In this document: positions 6,225-13,603 of the stretch, in pieces
How positions within the stretch are numbered: the first letter of the stretch is position 1
Layout of the letters: each line of letters begins with the position of its first letter
NCBI GenBank assembly: GCA_018432645.1
Contig: JAHDSP010000252.1
Coordinates: 1-14,952, forward strand
Origin: Bacteroidales bacterium
GTDB lineage: Bacteria > Bacteroidota > Bacteroidia > Bacteroidales > DTU049
Length of the DNA stretch: 14,952 nt
Direction: 5' to 3'
Made by a program: the position numbers and the translations under genes
Notes under the pieces: generated by a model
Told to the model about the DNA's origin: nothing
What the model saw: only the letters and a program-made list of their open reading frames with translations
Database searches by the model: none

Positions 6225-7127
6225 ATGAGTGTAAAAAACTATATAATAGCTTTCAGACCATGGTCCTTAGTAGCATCTACTATTCCAGCATTAATAACCA
6301 TTACATATATTTATTTCATCAAAACTGAGTATTCCTTAGATATTAATTTAATAAATGGATTTTTAGCATTAATAGGAGCTGGCATTTTCCAAGCTAGTAG
6401 TAACATTATAAACGATTATATAGATTATAAACATCATGTAGATAAACCAGAATCTCTGGGTGGCGGTCGTATGTTAGTCGAAGGATATATAAAACCTCGA
6501 TCATTTATTATTTATGGTTATTGTTTATTACTAATTGGTATCGCTTTAGGCATTTTTCTAACTTTTAGATCTGGCTATCATTTGCTATGGATAGGTGCTA
6601 TAGGTGTTTTTTTTACAATATTTTATACAAAATTTAAATATATTTCATTAGGTGATTTGATTATTTTCATTATTTATGGTCCATTAATTGGATTAGGTAC
6701 TGCATATGTAATGACTAATCAACTAATATTTGATGCTCTACTAATTAATATTCCCATTGCATTAATAGTCGTTGACATATTGAACTCTAATAATACCAGA
6801 GATATGATTTTTGATAAAAAAGCTAAAATAAAAACTCCTGCGATGAGATTAGGACTAGAACGTGCTAAAACATATTATATGGTTTTAATAATTGCTGCAT
6901 ACCTATTTACAGTACTTTTAATATTTCTAAATCTTTTGCATTCACTTAGTTTAATAGTATTATTATCATTACCTGTAGCTATTCGTAATATAAATATTAT
7001 GAATAAAGTTACTTTAGATACCTTAGAAGACATCACTCATTTAGATGCTAGGACATCAGAACTTGTGATAGCTTTTGGTGTTTTATTATCAATAGCTAAT
7101 TTCATAGCTGCCAAATTAATAATATAA
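6225..7127 (+). CDS. menA: 1,4-dihydroxy-2-naphthoate polyprenyltransferase (UbiA family)
   Basis: An integral membrane prenyltransferase of 300 residues that joins a polyprenyl chain to 1,4-dihydroxy-2-naphthoate, giving demethylmenaquinone. Both metal/diphosphate motifs of the UbiA superfamily are present: NDYIDYKHHVD (Asp64, Asp67, Asp73), followed by LGGGRMLVEG, and NNTRDMIFDKKAKIKT (Asn190, Arg192, Asp193, Asp197, Lys203), followed by RLG. The MenA-type NN-RD spacing favours MenA over UbiA or other members. About eight or nine hydrophobic segments surround them. ATG 6225 is chosen because MSVKNYIIAFRPWSL aligns with the usual MenA N-terminus; the TTG at 6207 lies in the promoter box. No other menaquinone genes are beside it. 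Menaquinone fits a Bacteroidetes respiratory chain. Confidence 0.9.
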   Translation: MSVKNYIIAFRPWSLVASTIPALITITYIYFIKTEYSLDINLINGFLALIGAGIFQASSNIINDYIDYKHHVDKPESLGGGRMLVEGYIKPRSFIIYGYCLLLIGIALGIFLTFRSGYHLLWIGAIGVFFTIFYTKFKYISLGDLIIFIIYGPLIGLGTAYVMTNQLIFDALLINIPIALIVVDILNSNNTRDMIFDKKAKIKTPAMRLGLERAKTYYMVLIIAAYLFTVLLIFLNLLHSLSLIVLLSLPVAIRNINIMNKVTLDTLEDITHLDARTSELVIAFGVLLSIANFIAAKLII

Positions 7128-7326
7128 ATAAAACATCAATATTTTCTTCAAAATTACTAACAACTCGTAAAACTTTGTTTTTTCATTTTCAAAGTATTAC
7201 AATTCTAAAAATTTTATCTTATTATAATTGTGCCATTATGTCATATATTTGAATTATTTCTATATAAATATCAAAAAATTAATTAAGTACATTTGTAAAG
7301 TTATAATATACTTTTATCCTCATGCG

Positions 7327-7352
7327 ATTCATTAATATAAATATTAATGAAT
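7327..7352. repeat. Perfect 12-bp inverted repeat in the clpB leader
   Basis: ATTCATTAATAT and ATATTAATGAAT are perfect inverted arms around AA, followed by TTTTTA. It is 66 bases before the clpB start and downstream of the best promoter box. It may be an operator for a dimeric regulator, an RNA hairpin or an inefficient terminator. It resembles neither CIRCE nor HAIR closely. Confidence 0.55.
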
Positions 7353-7404
7353 TTTTAGCATAATAATACTAGTGGACTAAAAATTGCTATAATAAAATTA
7401 ATTA

Positions 7405-7411
7405 AAAGGAG
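7405..7411 (+). promoter_or_regulatory. Strong Shine-Dalgarno sequence of clpB
   Basis: AAAGGAG ends 7 bases before the ATG at 7419. It is the only strong Shine-Dalgarno before a gene in the window; other starts are preceded by A/T-rich sequence, as is normal for Bacteroidetes. Confidence 0.7.
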
Positions 7412-7418
7412 ATAAAAT

Positions 7419-10025
7419 ATGAATTTAAATGATTTTACCGTAAAAGCACAAGGAATAATACAAGAAGCATTTCAGCTAGCTTTTGAGAGAAAGCATCAAG
7501 CAGTAGAAGATGTGCATATTTTATATTCATTGCTTAAAAATGATGAAGATATTAGTCCATTTTTATTAAAAAAAATAGGTATCACTCCCTCTCAGATTAT
7601 ATCAAGAGTAGAAGATGAAATTAATAAATTGCCTAAAGTAGAGGGAAGTGAACAATATTTATCTAGCTCAGCAACTAAAGCATTACAACAGGCTATTACG
7701 GAGATGAAACAATTAAAAGACGACTTTGTTGCCGTAGAGCATATTTTACTAGGTCTTTTACAAAGTGGAGCTACAGCAGAACGTATTTTAAAAAGTTTGG
7801 GTGCCACACGTAAAGATCTTTTAATTGCCATACAAGATTTACGAAAAGGTAGCAAAGTAACTTCTCAAAGTAGTGATGAAAACTACAATGCTCTTAATAA
7901 ATATGCACGAAATCTTAATGATCTAGCAGCAAAAGGCAAATTAGATCCAGTGATAGGTAGAGATGAAGAGATTAGACGTATTTTGCAAATTCTGAATCGT
8001 AGAACTAAAAATAATCCAATACTAATCGGTGAGGCCGGTGTCGGTAAAACTGCAATCGTAGAAGGACTGGCAAACCGAATAGTTAATGGTGATGTGCCAG
8101 ACAATCTAAAAGATAAAATTGTTTACTCTCTAGATATGGGAGCTCTGATAGCTGGAGCAAAGTATCAAGGAGAATTTGAAGAGCGTTTAAAAGCAGTTAT
8201 CAAAGAAGTAGTAGAAAGTGATGGAAGAATAATTTTATTTATTGATGAAATACATACTTTAGTTGGTGCGGGAGCAACGCAAAGTGCAATGGATGCTGCT
8301 AATATTCTAAAACCAGCTTTAGCTCGTGGAGAGCTGAGAGCAATAGGTGCTACAACTCTAGCAGAGTATCAAAAATATTTCGAAAAAGATAAAGCCCTAG
8401 AAAGAAGATTCCAACCAGTTTTAGTAGATGAACCTTCTCCAGAAGATAGTATAAGCATTTTGCGTGGACTAAAAGAAAGATACGAAAACCACCATCAAGT
8501 GCGAATACGTGATGAAGCTATTATAGCAGCTGTAGAGCTTTCTCATAGATATATTTCTGATAGACATTTACCTGATAAAGCTATCGACCTAATAGACGAA
8601 GCTGCTGCTCGTATCAGATTAGAAATGAACTCTATGCCAGAGGAAATGGACGAACTTAATAGACGCATTAGACAATTAGAGATAGAACGAGAAGCTATAA
8701 AACTAGAAAATGAACCTAGTAAATTACAAACTATTGAAAAAGAACTTACTGAACTAAATGAACAATTTAATACACTTAAAGCTAAATGGCTGCAAGAAAA
8801 AGAAATAATCGAGCAAATACAACAAAATAAACAAAAAATAGAAAATCTAAAATTAGAAGCAGAACGTGCTGAACGCTCTGCAGACTATGGTCGTGTAGCT
8901 GAAATAAGATATGGACTTTTGAGAGAAGCCGAAGAAAATATTAAGCTTTTAGAACAAAAACTTAAAGAAATTCAAGGAGATAAACCACTTATCTCACTAG
9001 AAGTGAATGCAGAACATATCGCTGAAATAGTTGCTAAATGGACAGGCATCCCAGTAACAAGACTTTTACAAAGTGAAAAAGAAAAATTGTTAAATTTAGA
9101 AAATGAACTACACAAAAGAATTGTTGGACAAGATAATGCTATCGAAGCTGTCGCTAATGCTATTCGTCGCAGTAGAAGTGGACTAAGTGATCCTAATAAG
9201 CCTATTGGCTCTTTTATGTTCTTAGGTTCTACTGGTGTAGGTAAAACAGAGCTGGCTCGTGCTTTAGCTGAGTTACTATTTAATGATGAAAATAATATGG
9301 TTAGAATAGATATGTCAGAATATCAAGAGCCACACAGTGTTTCTAGATTGATAGGTGCACCCCCTGGATACGTGGGTTATGATGAAAGTGGACAATTGAC
9401 TGAGGCTGTACGTAGAAAGCCATACAGTGTAGTTTTACTGGATGAAATAGAAAAAGCTCATCGAGATGTTTTTAATATACTTCTACAAGTACTCGAGGAT
9501 GGTAGATTGACAGATAACAAAGGTAGAACTGTAAATTTCAAAAATACTATAATTATTATGACATCTAACCTGGGTGCTGACATCATAAGAGAAAATTTTG
9601 ATAATATGCTACCCGGTGAGGAAAATAGAACTTTCGAAAGAACTCAATATGAAATTTTAGAATTACTTCGTAAAACTATTAGACCAGAATTTTTAAATAG
9701 AATTGATGAAATTGTAGTATTCAAACCTCTAAACAGAGAAGAAATAAAAGCTATTGTAAGAATGCAACTAAATAAAGTCAATGAGATGTTAACAAAAAAT
9801 GGATATACATTTTTATATACAGAAGAAGCTGTAGAACACATTGCAGATGAGGGCTATGATCCATTAATGGGTGCTCGTCCTATAAAAAGAGTAATCCAAA
9901 AATATGTTATCAATGAATTATCTAAAATGATTATAGGTGAAAAAATCAAAAATGACTCTCCAATAGTTCTAGATGTCATAGATAATGATTATGTATTTTA
10001 TAACAAAACTATAAATAATAACTAA
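7419..10025 (+). CDS. clpB: ATP-dependent chaperone/disaggregase ClpB
   Basis: A full-length (868 aa) Hsp100 hexameric disaggregase that threads aggregated proteins through its pore, usually with DnaK. Domains in order: N-terminal Clp repeat domain (1-~145); NBD1 with Walker A GEAGVGKT (204-211) and Walker B Asp276-Glu277; a long charged coiled-coil middle domain (~400-530), which marks ClpB rather than ClpA or ClpC; NBD2 with Walker A GSTGVGKT (603-610) and Walker B Asp675-Glu676; then the C-terminal domain with [10 protein letters not shown]. Pore-loop motifs KYQGEFEER and [11 protein letters not shown] are intact. The start is supported by [11 protein letters not shown] and by a Shine-Dalgarno sequence, which is unusual in this phylum. 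Transcribed alone: a 291-base regulatory gap precedes it and a strong terminator follows. Probably heat-inducible, by family analogy only. Confidence 0.98.
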   Translation: MNLNDFTVKAQGIIQEAFQLAFERKHQAVEDVHILYSLLKNDEDISPFLLKKIGITPSQIISRVEDEINKLPKVEGSEQYLSSSATKALQQAITEMKQLKDDFVAVEHILLGLLQSGATAERILKSLGATRKDLLIAIQDLRKGSKVTSQSSDENYNALNKYARNLNDLAAKGKLDPVIGRDEEIRRILQILNRRTKNNPILIGEAGVGKTAIVEGLANRIVNGDVPDNLKDKIVYSLDMGALIAGAKYQGEFEERLKAVIKEVVESDGRIILFIDEIHTLVGAGATQSAMDAANILKPALARGELRAIGATTLAEYQKYFEKDKALERRFQPVLVDEPSPEDSISILRGLKERYENHHQVRIRDEAIIAAVELSHRYISDRHLPDKAIDLIDEAAARIRLEMNSMPEEMDELNRRIRQLEIEREAIKLENEPSKLQTIEKELTELNEQFNTLKAKWLQEKEIIEQIQQNKQKIENLKLEAERAERSADYGRVAEIRYGLLREAEENIKLLEQKLKEIQGDKPLISLEVNAEHIAEIVAKWTGIPVTRLLQSEKEKLLNLENELHKRIVGQDNAIEAVANAIRRSRSGLSDPNKPIGSFMFLGSTGVGKTELARALAELLFNDENNMVRIDMSEYQEPHSVSRLIGAPPGYVGYDESGQLTEAVRRKPYSVVLLDEIEKAHRDVFNILLQVLEDGRLTDNKGRTVNFKNTIIIMTSNLGADIIRENFDNMLPGEENRTFERTQYEILELLRKTIRPEFLNRIDEIVVFKPLNREEIKAIVRMQLNKVNEMLTKNGYTFLYTEEAVEHIADEGYDPLMGARPIKRVIQKYVINELSKMIIGEKIKNDSPIVLDVIDNDYVFYNKTINNN

Positions 10026-10053
10026 TTTTTCTTAAAAATTTTTAATTCCTTAA

Positions 10054-10101
10054 AATTGGTGCATTTTAATTAAAAAAATGCACCAATTATTTTTATTTTT
10101 T
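10054..10101 (+). terminator. Strong intrinsic terminator of clpB
   Basis: A perfect 14-bp stem (10054-10067 with 10075-10088, containing TTGGTGCA/TGCACCAA), a 7-base loop, then ATTTTTATTTTTT. It lies 28 bases after the clpB stop and directly before the promoter box of the next gene. Confidence 0.9.
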
Positions 10102-10104
10102 ACT

Positions 10105-10112
10105 TAAATTTG
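10105..10112 (+). promoter_or_regulatory. -7 promoter element for the kinase-deaminase gene
   Basis: TAAATTTG fits TAnnTTTG exactly and ends only 7 bases before the ATG at 10120, so the transcript would be leaderless or nearly so. It directly follows the clpB terminator T-tract. No -33 element is obvious. Confidence 0.5.
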
Positions 10113-10119
10113 TAAAAAA

Positions 10120-11208
10120 ATGATCGTAATAGGTTTAACAGGTACTCTAGGTGCAGGGAAAGATACAGTAGTTAATTATCTTATAAAAAATGAAGATTTC
10201 CAACATCTAAGTGTACGTAAATTTCTAATAAAAGAATTGCAAAAACGTAATTTGCCAATAAATAGAGATACCATGAGAAAATTAGCTAATGAGCTAAGAG
10301 AGAAATATGGCAATGCATACATTGTAGAAAAATTATATACAGAAGCTCTTAAATCTAATAAAAATACTATTATTGAAAGCATAAGGTCTATAGGAGAAGT
10401 AGAAGCATTAAAAAGTAAAGAAAATTTTTTCTTAATAGCAATAAATGCAGATCCTAAAATCAGATATTCTCGCATACAACAACGCGGTTCAGAGACTGAT
10501 AATGTAGATTATGCCACTTTCATTGCACAAGAAAATGAAGAAATGCAAAATGATGATCCCAATAAACAAAACATACTTAAATGTATGGAACTAGCTGATT
10601 ATTACATTGAAAATAATGGCACTTATCAGCAATTATACGATCAAATATCTATAGTTTTAAAAGAAATAAAATCAAAAGTGAATAGTAAAGAAAAAGGTCA
10701 GATATATCATAGACCTAGCTGGGATGAGTATTTCATCGAAATAATGAATACTGTGGCGACAAGAGCTACCTGTGATAGAGGTAGAGCTGGATGCGTCATT
10801 GTAAAAGATAAAAGGATACTTGTAACTGGATACGTAGGTGCACCAAGTGGTCTGCCACATTGCGATGAGGTTGGTCATCTTTTTAAAAAAGTAATTCACG
10901 AGGATGGTTCTATTACTCAACATTGTGTTAGGACAGTTCATGCAGAACAAAATGCCATAGCTCAAGCAGCTAGATTCGGGATATCTCTAGATGGCTCCAC
11001 TCTATATGTGAAAATGACACCTTGCCGATCTTGTGCTATGCTGATAATTAATAGTGGCATTAAACGTGTAGTATGTGAATATCGATATCATGCTGGTAAA
11101 GAAAGCGAAGACCTTTTTAATCAAGCTAATATACAACTAGATTTTATCAATGATGAAATTCTATCATATCAAAATCAAAAATTAGATTCTGAACAAAATA
11201 AGGATTAA
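10120..11208 (+). CDS. P-loop kinase-like / deoxycytidylate (dCMP) deaminase fusion protein
   Basis: A 362-residue two-domain protein. Residues 1-~185 form a P-loop NTPase related to dephospho-CoA/nucleoside-monophosphate kinases: Walker A GTLGAGKDT (8-16), then conserved NRDTMRKLANELREKYG and IIESIRSIGE motifs. Residues ~195-345 form a zinc dCMP deaminase: TCDRGRAGCVIVKD, GAPSGLPHCDE, HAE (His274, proton-shuttling Glu276) and PCRSC (Cys302, Cys305). dCMP deaminases make dUMP, the substrate for thymidylate synthesis. The usual bacterial enzyme has only the C-terminal part (~140-160 aa); the extra domain could bind or phosphorylate a nucleotide or regulate the deaminase. P-loop plus deaminase is also the plan of phage-defence AvcD/DCD proteins, but those I recall are longer, and no neighbouring defence gene is seen. 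The TAA is one base from the stop of the convergent methyltransferase gene. Confidence 0.87.
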   Translation: MIVIGLTGTLGAGKDTVVNYLIKNEDFQHLSVRKFLIKELQKRNLPINRDTMRKLANELREKYGNAYIVEKLYTEALKSNKNTIIESIRSIGEVEALKSKENFFLIAINADPKIRYSRIQQRGSETDNVDYATFIAQENEEMQNDDPNKQNILKCMELADYYIENNGTYQQLYDQISIVLKEIKSKVNSKEKGQIYHRPSWDEYFIEIMNTVATRATCDRGRAGCVIVKDKRILVTGYVGAPSGLPHCDEVGHLFKKVIHEDGSITQHCVRTVHAEQNAIAQAARFGISLDGSTLYVKMTPCRSCAMLIINSGIKRVVCEYRYHAGKESEDLFNQANIQLDFINDEILSYQNQKLDSEQNKD

Positions 11209-11209
11209 T

Positions 11210-11860
11210 TTAACTTTTTTGTATCATAAGTATTCCATCGCCTATATGTAAAGTTATATGTTTTATTCGTTTAGGATACAAAATTTGCAATTCATCGACT
11301 TTATTTTTTAGTTCCTGTATATTAAGTGTTTTTTTATCTTTTGATTGTTTTTCTAATTTCCCATACCAATTAATATTATCAAAAATCATTATACCATCAT
11401 TATTTAAGATGTCAAAACATATATCTAAGTAACTAGGATAATTTATTTTATCAGCATCTACATAAATTAAATCAAAAATTTCTTTACAATTAGGTAAAAT
11501 ATTTAACGCTTCATCAAAAAAAACCTTAATTTTATTTTTAACATTTGCCAATGCTATGTGCTCATTAATCAATTCAGCATATTCTTTATGTTTTTCTATT
11601 GTATAGATGAGAGCCTCTGCATCAGTACTTTTAGCAAATAATATAGAAGTAAAAGCAGTGAAGGTACCAATTTCCAATATTTTTTTTATATTTTTACTCT
11701 TAGCTAATAAATATAAAAATTCTGCAGTATATGGATGTGTTAACATCTGAGGATAAGCAGTTTTAACCCATGTATTCCTAATTATTTCATAAAAAATAGG
11801 ATCATGCAAAACCCCCAACTCTCTATTTTCTAATAAAGAAAAAAATTCATCATTTATCAT
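11210..11860 (-). CDS. Class I SAM-dependent O-methyltransferase (family 3, COG4122-like)
   Basis: A 216-residue soluble methyltransferase of the catechol/caffeoyl-CoA O-methyltransferase group. SAM-binding motif I is KILEIGTFTAFTS (residues 60-72); an acidic motif follows near IYTIEKH (85-91). The metal-binding region is intact: IYVDADK (Asp135, Asp137) and MIFDNINWYG (Asp161, Asn162). The length matches stand-alone bacterial members (~210-220 aa). The natural acceptor is unknown for most bacterial relatives. It lies 45 bases after the glycogen-synthase-like gene on the same strand and may be co-transcribed with it. Its stop is one base from the stop of the convergent deaminase gene, with no terminator between them. 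Confidence 0.88.
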   Translation of the reverse strand: MINDEFFSLLENRELGVLHDPIFYEIIRNTWVKTAYPQMLTHPYTAEFLYLLAKSKNIKKILEIGTFTAFTSILFAKSTDAEALIYTIEKHKEYAELINEHIALANVKNKIKVFFDEALNILPNCKEIFDLIYVDADKINYPSYLDICFDILNNDGIMIFDNINWYGKLEKQSKDKKTLNIQELKNKVDELQILYPKRIKHITLHIGDGILMIQKS

Positions 11861-11905
11861 ATTAAAAAATAGATTAAAGCAATAAGAAATTTATTAGAAA
11901 ATAAA

Positions 11906-12730
11906 TTAAGACAATAATTCTTCGGTAACTAAATCATCAATGAAATCATTAAAATTATTTAAAATTTCATTTTCGTTAAACATATTGATAACAGGGATAT
12001 CAAGAGATTTAGAAAATTCAACTAGCAATGGATTAACATTTTCATTTAAAATCATTGCTGCATCACTATACATCAATGCATCTTTCATCAGATTAATATA
12101 ATTGCTTTTTTCAGAAATATTCGGGAATAAATCAGCAGATAAATCATCAAATAATAATTTATCTAGGAAATTATCAGATAAAGATTCATTAAATTCATCA
12201 TTATGAATGGCAAGAACAATTTTTGCATCACTAAACAATGGATGTTTAGAATAAACATATTTAACCATAGGAGCAAGTATAGCACTCATCCAACCATGCA
12301 AAACAATTACATTAGGAGACCAACCTAATTTTTTAATACTTTCTGCTACACTTCTTGTAAAAAAAATAGCTCTTTCACCATTATCTTTAAAAAATAAATT
12401 ATTATCGTCTCTTAAAGTAAATTTTCTTTGAAAAAAGTCAGGATTTTCAATAAAATAAACTTGAATGCTAGTATTGGGCATACGAGCAACCTTAATAATG
12501 AGAATATGATCATTATTTTCTATGATAATATTAATACCTGATAACCTTATTACCTCGTGTAAATTATATCTTCTTTCATTAATACAACCATATCTAGGCA
12601 TAAAAACTCTAACATCTTTTCCATTTTTTTCTGCATTTTCTGGTAATAATCTACTGATTTTGGATAATTCATTTTCTTTTACAAAAGGATAAATTTCTTG
12701 ACTTACAAATAACACTCTTGTTTTTTCCAT
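11906..12730 (-). CDS. Stand-alone GT5 N-terminal-domain protein (glycogen/starch synthase-like)
   Basis: A 274-residue protein matching only the N-terminal Rossmann half of GT5 glycogen synthases: VLFVSQEIYPFV, DVRVFMPRYGCINERR, ERAIFFTRSVAESIKKLGW, PNVIVLHGWMSA, AILN near the end. True GlgA has ~480 residues and a KxGGL ADP-glucose loop after the first strand; here that place reads VKENEL, and the whole C-terminal GT-B domain is absent. It is therefore probably not an active glycogen synthase, even though databases often use that name. I recall short proteins like this as conserved in Bacteroidetes, often beside panC; panC is not visible here. A TATCTTTG box lies upstream, and the O-methyltransferase gene follows 45 bases later. 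Role unknown. Confidence 0.83.
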   Translation of the reverse strand: MEKTRVLFVSQEIYPFVKENELSKISRLLPENAEKNGKDVRVFMPRYGCINERRYNLHEVIRLSGINIIIENNDHILIIKVARMPNTSIQVYFIENPDFFQRKFTLRDDNNLFFKDNGERAIFFTRSVAESIKKLGWSPNVIVLHGWMSAILAPMVKYVYSKHPLFSDAKIVLAIHNDEFNESLSDNFLDKLLFDDLSADLFPNISEKSNYINLMKDALMYSDAAMILNENVNPLLVEFSKSLDIPVINMFNENEILNNFNDFIDDLVTEELLS

Positions 12731-12781
12731 TATTATATAATTTTTTAATATTTTTATTTTACTAATAAACTAACTTCACCA

Positions 12782-12789
12782 CAAAGATA
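12782..12789 (-). promoter_or_regulatory. -7 promoter element for the GT5-like/methyltransferase unit
   Basis: Minus strand TATCTTTG, an exact TAnnTTTG match, ends about 50 bases before the ATG at 12730. It lies in the 207-base divergent spacer shared with the gene at 12938. Confidence 0.55.
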
Positions 12790-12888
12790 CAAAATTTTTT
12801 TGAATTGAGAATTTAAAAATAATATATAAATATTTAAAAATCAATTTTATTATTTAATAAAAATATTATAAGTTTGTTAAATTATATA

Positions 12889-12917
12889 TTGCAAATAATA
12901 ATTTTCTGTTATTTTTG
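12889..12917 (+). promoter_or_regulatory. Sigma-ABfr-type promoter for the pRiA4b ORF-3-like gene
   Basis: TTG (12889-12891) and TATTTTTG (12910-12917) are 18 bases apart, close to the Bacteroidetes -33/-7 pattern. The ATG follows 20 bases later. The middle of the divergent spacer (12790-12888) is plain A/T-rich sequence. Confidence 0.6.
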
Positions 12918-12937
12918 CAATTAAGAAATTAAAAATT

Positions 12938-13591
12938 ATGAAAACATTTGTTTTTAGTGTTAAAAGTGCAAAAGTAGAAGATTTCGAAATAATAATAGAA
13001 ATATTAGCTAATCAGGCATTTGAAGAATTTTTTAATGCCCTCAAACAAGCAATAGGTTTTAACGATAATGAATTAGCTTCATTCTATCTATGTAATAGTG
13101 TTTGGAAACCTCTAAAAGAAATAGCATTAATAGATATGGGACAAGAAGACAACGAAGAAGACAAAGCATTGATAATGTCTAAAACTAAAATTAATATTAT
13201 AGAAGACCCACATCAAAAATTACTTTTTGTTTATGATTATATAAAAAATCATGAATTTAATATTGAATTAATAAAAATCAAAGATAGTGAACCTACTATC
13301 AAATACCCTCATATTGTTAAAAAAATTGGGAAATATATGGATACAATTAATCCCCCTATACCATCACCAATTATAATAAATGAACAAATAGCAGAAGAAA
13401 CTCCTGATGAAGAAGATGAAAATGAAGAAATGATAGAAGTCATAGATGAACCAACTAATGAGGTAGATGATAATGAAGATATAACATCAAAAGAAGATGA
13501 AACTGATGAACATTTTTATGAAGACCTGGCAGATATGGATTACGATGAAAATGAAGATGAAAGACCTATAGATGATGATTTATTGATATAA
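12938..13591 (+). CDS. pRiA4b ORF-3-like (IS1096 passenger TnpR-type) protein with acidic tail
   Basis: A 217-residue protein. Residues 1-~140 fit the plasmid pRiA4b ORF-3/IS1096 passenger family: KTFVFSVKSAKVEDFEI, AFEEFFNALKQAIGFND, LASFYLCN, W, then KLLFVYDYIKNHEFNIEL. The tail (~155-217) is almost wholly acidic (runs such as EETPDEEDENEEM and DENEDERPIDDD) and likely disordered. Despite the family name, this form is a chromosomal conserved protein in Bacteroidetes, not evidence of an IS. Its function is unknown. It is 12 bases before the PfkB kinase gene and has the upstream promoter of that pair. No Shine-Dalgarno. Confidence 0.83.
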   Translation: MKTFVFSVKSAKVEDFEIIIEILANQAFEEFFNALKQAIGFNDNELASFYLCNSVWKPLKEIALIDMGQEDNEEDKALIMSKTKINIIEDPHQKLLFVYDYIKNHEFNIELIKIKDSEPTIKYPHIVKKIGKYMDTINPPIPSPIIINEQIAEETPDEEDENEEMIEVIDEPTNEVDDNEDITSKEDETDEHFYEDLADMDYDENEDERPIDDDLLI

Positions 13592-13603
13592 AATCCTATA
13601 AAA

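Larger units (their letters stand above)
7128..7418 (+). promoter_or_regulatory. clpB upstream region with two -7-type boxes and a palindrome
   Basis: This 291-base gap has no gene. It holds TATATTTG (7244-7251) and TACATTTG (7288-7295), both exact TAnnTTTG matches, a perfect palindrome at 7327-7352, and an SD-like AAAGGAG at 7405-7411. If TACATTTG is used, the clpB leader is about 120 bases and carries the palindrome, leaving room for leader-based control. Closer to the gene, TATAATA (7388-7394) resembles a classical -10 box but is not the Bacteroidetes form. Confidence 0.4.

Noticed and set aside
10026..10119. AvcI-like antitoxin RNA upstream of the deaminase gene
   Set aside because: The 94-base gap is largely filled by a hairpin followed by a T-tract, which is a standard clpB terminator, leaving little room for a separate RNA gene.
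12938..13591. Insertion-sequence passenger gene (IS1096 TnpR-type name)
   Set aside because: No transposase or terminal repeats flank it, and this form is a conserved chromosomal protein in Bacteroidetes. The family name is historical.
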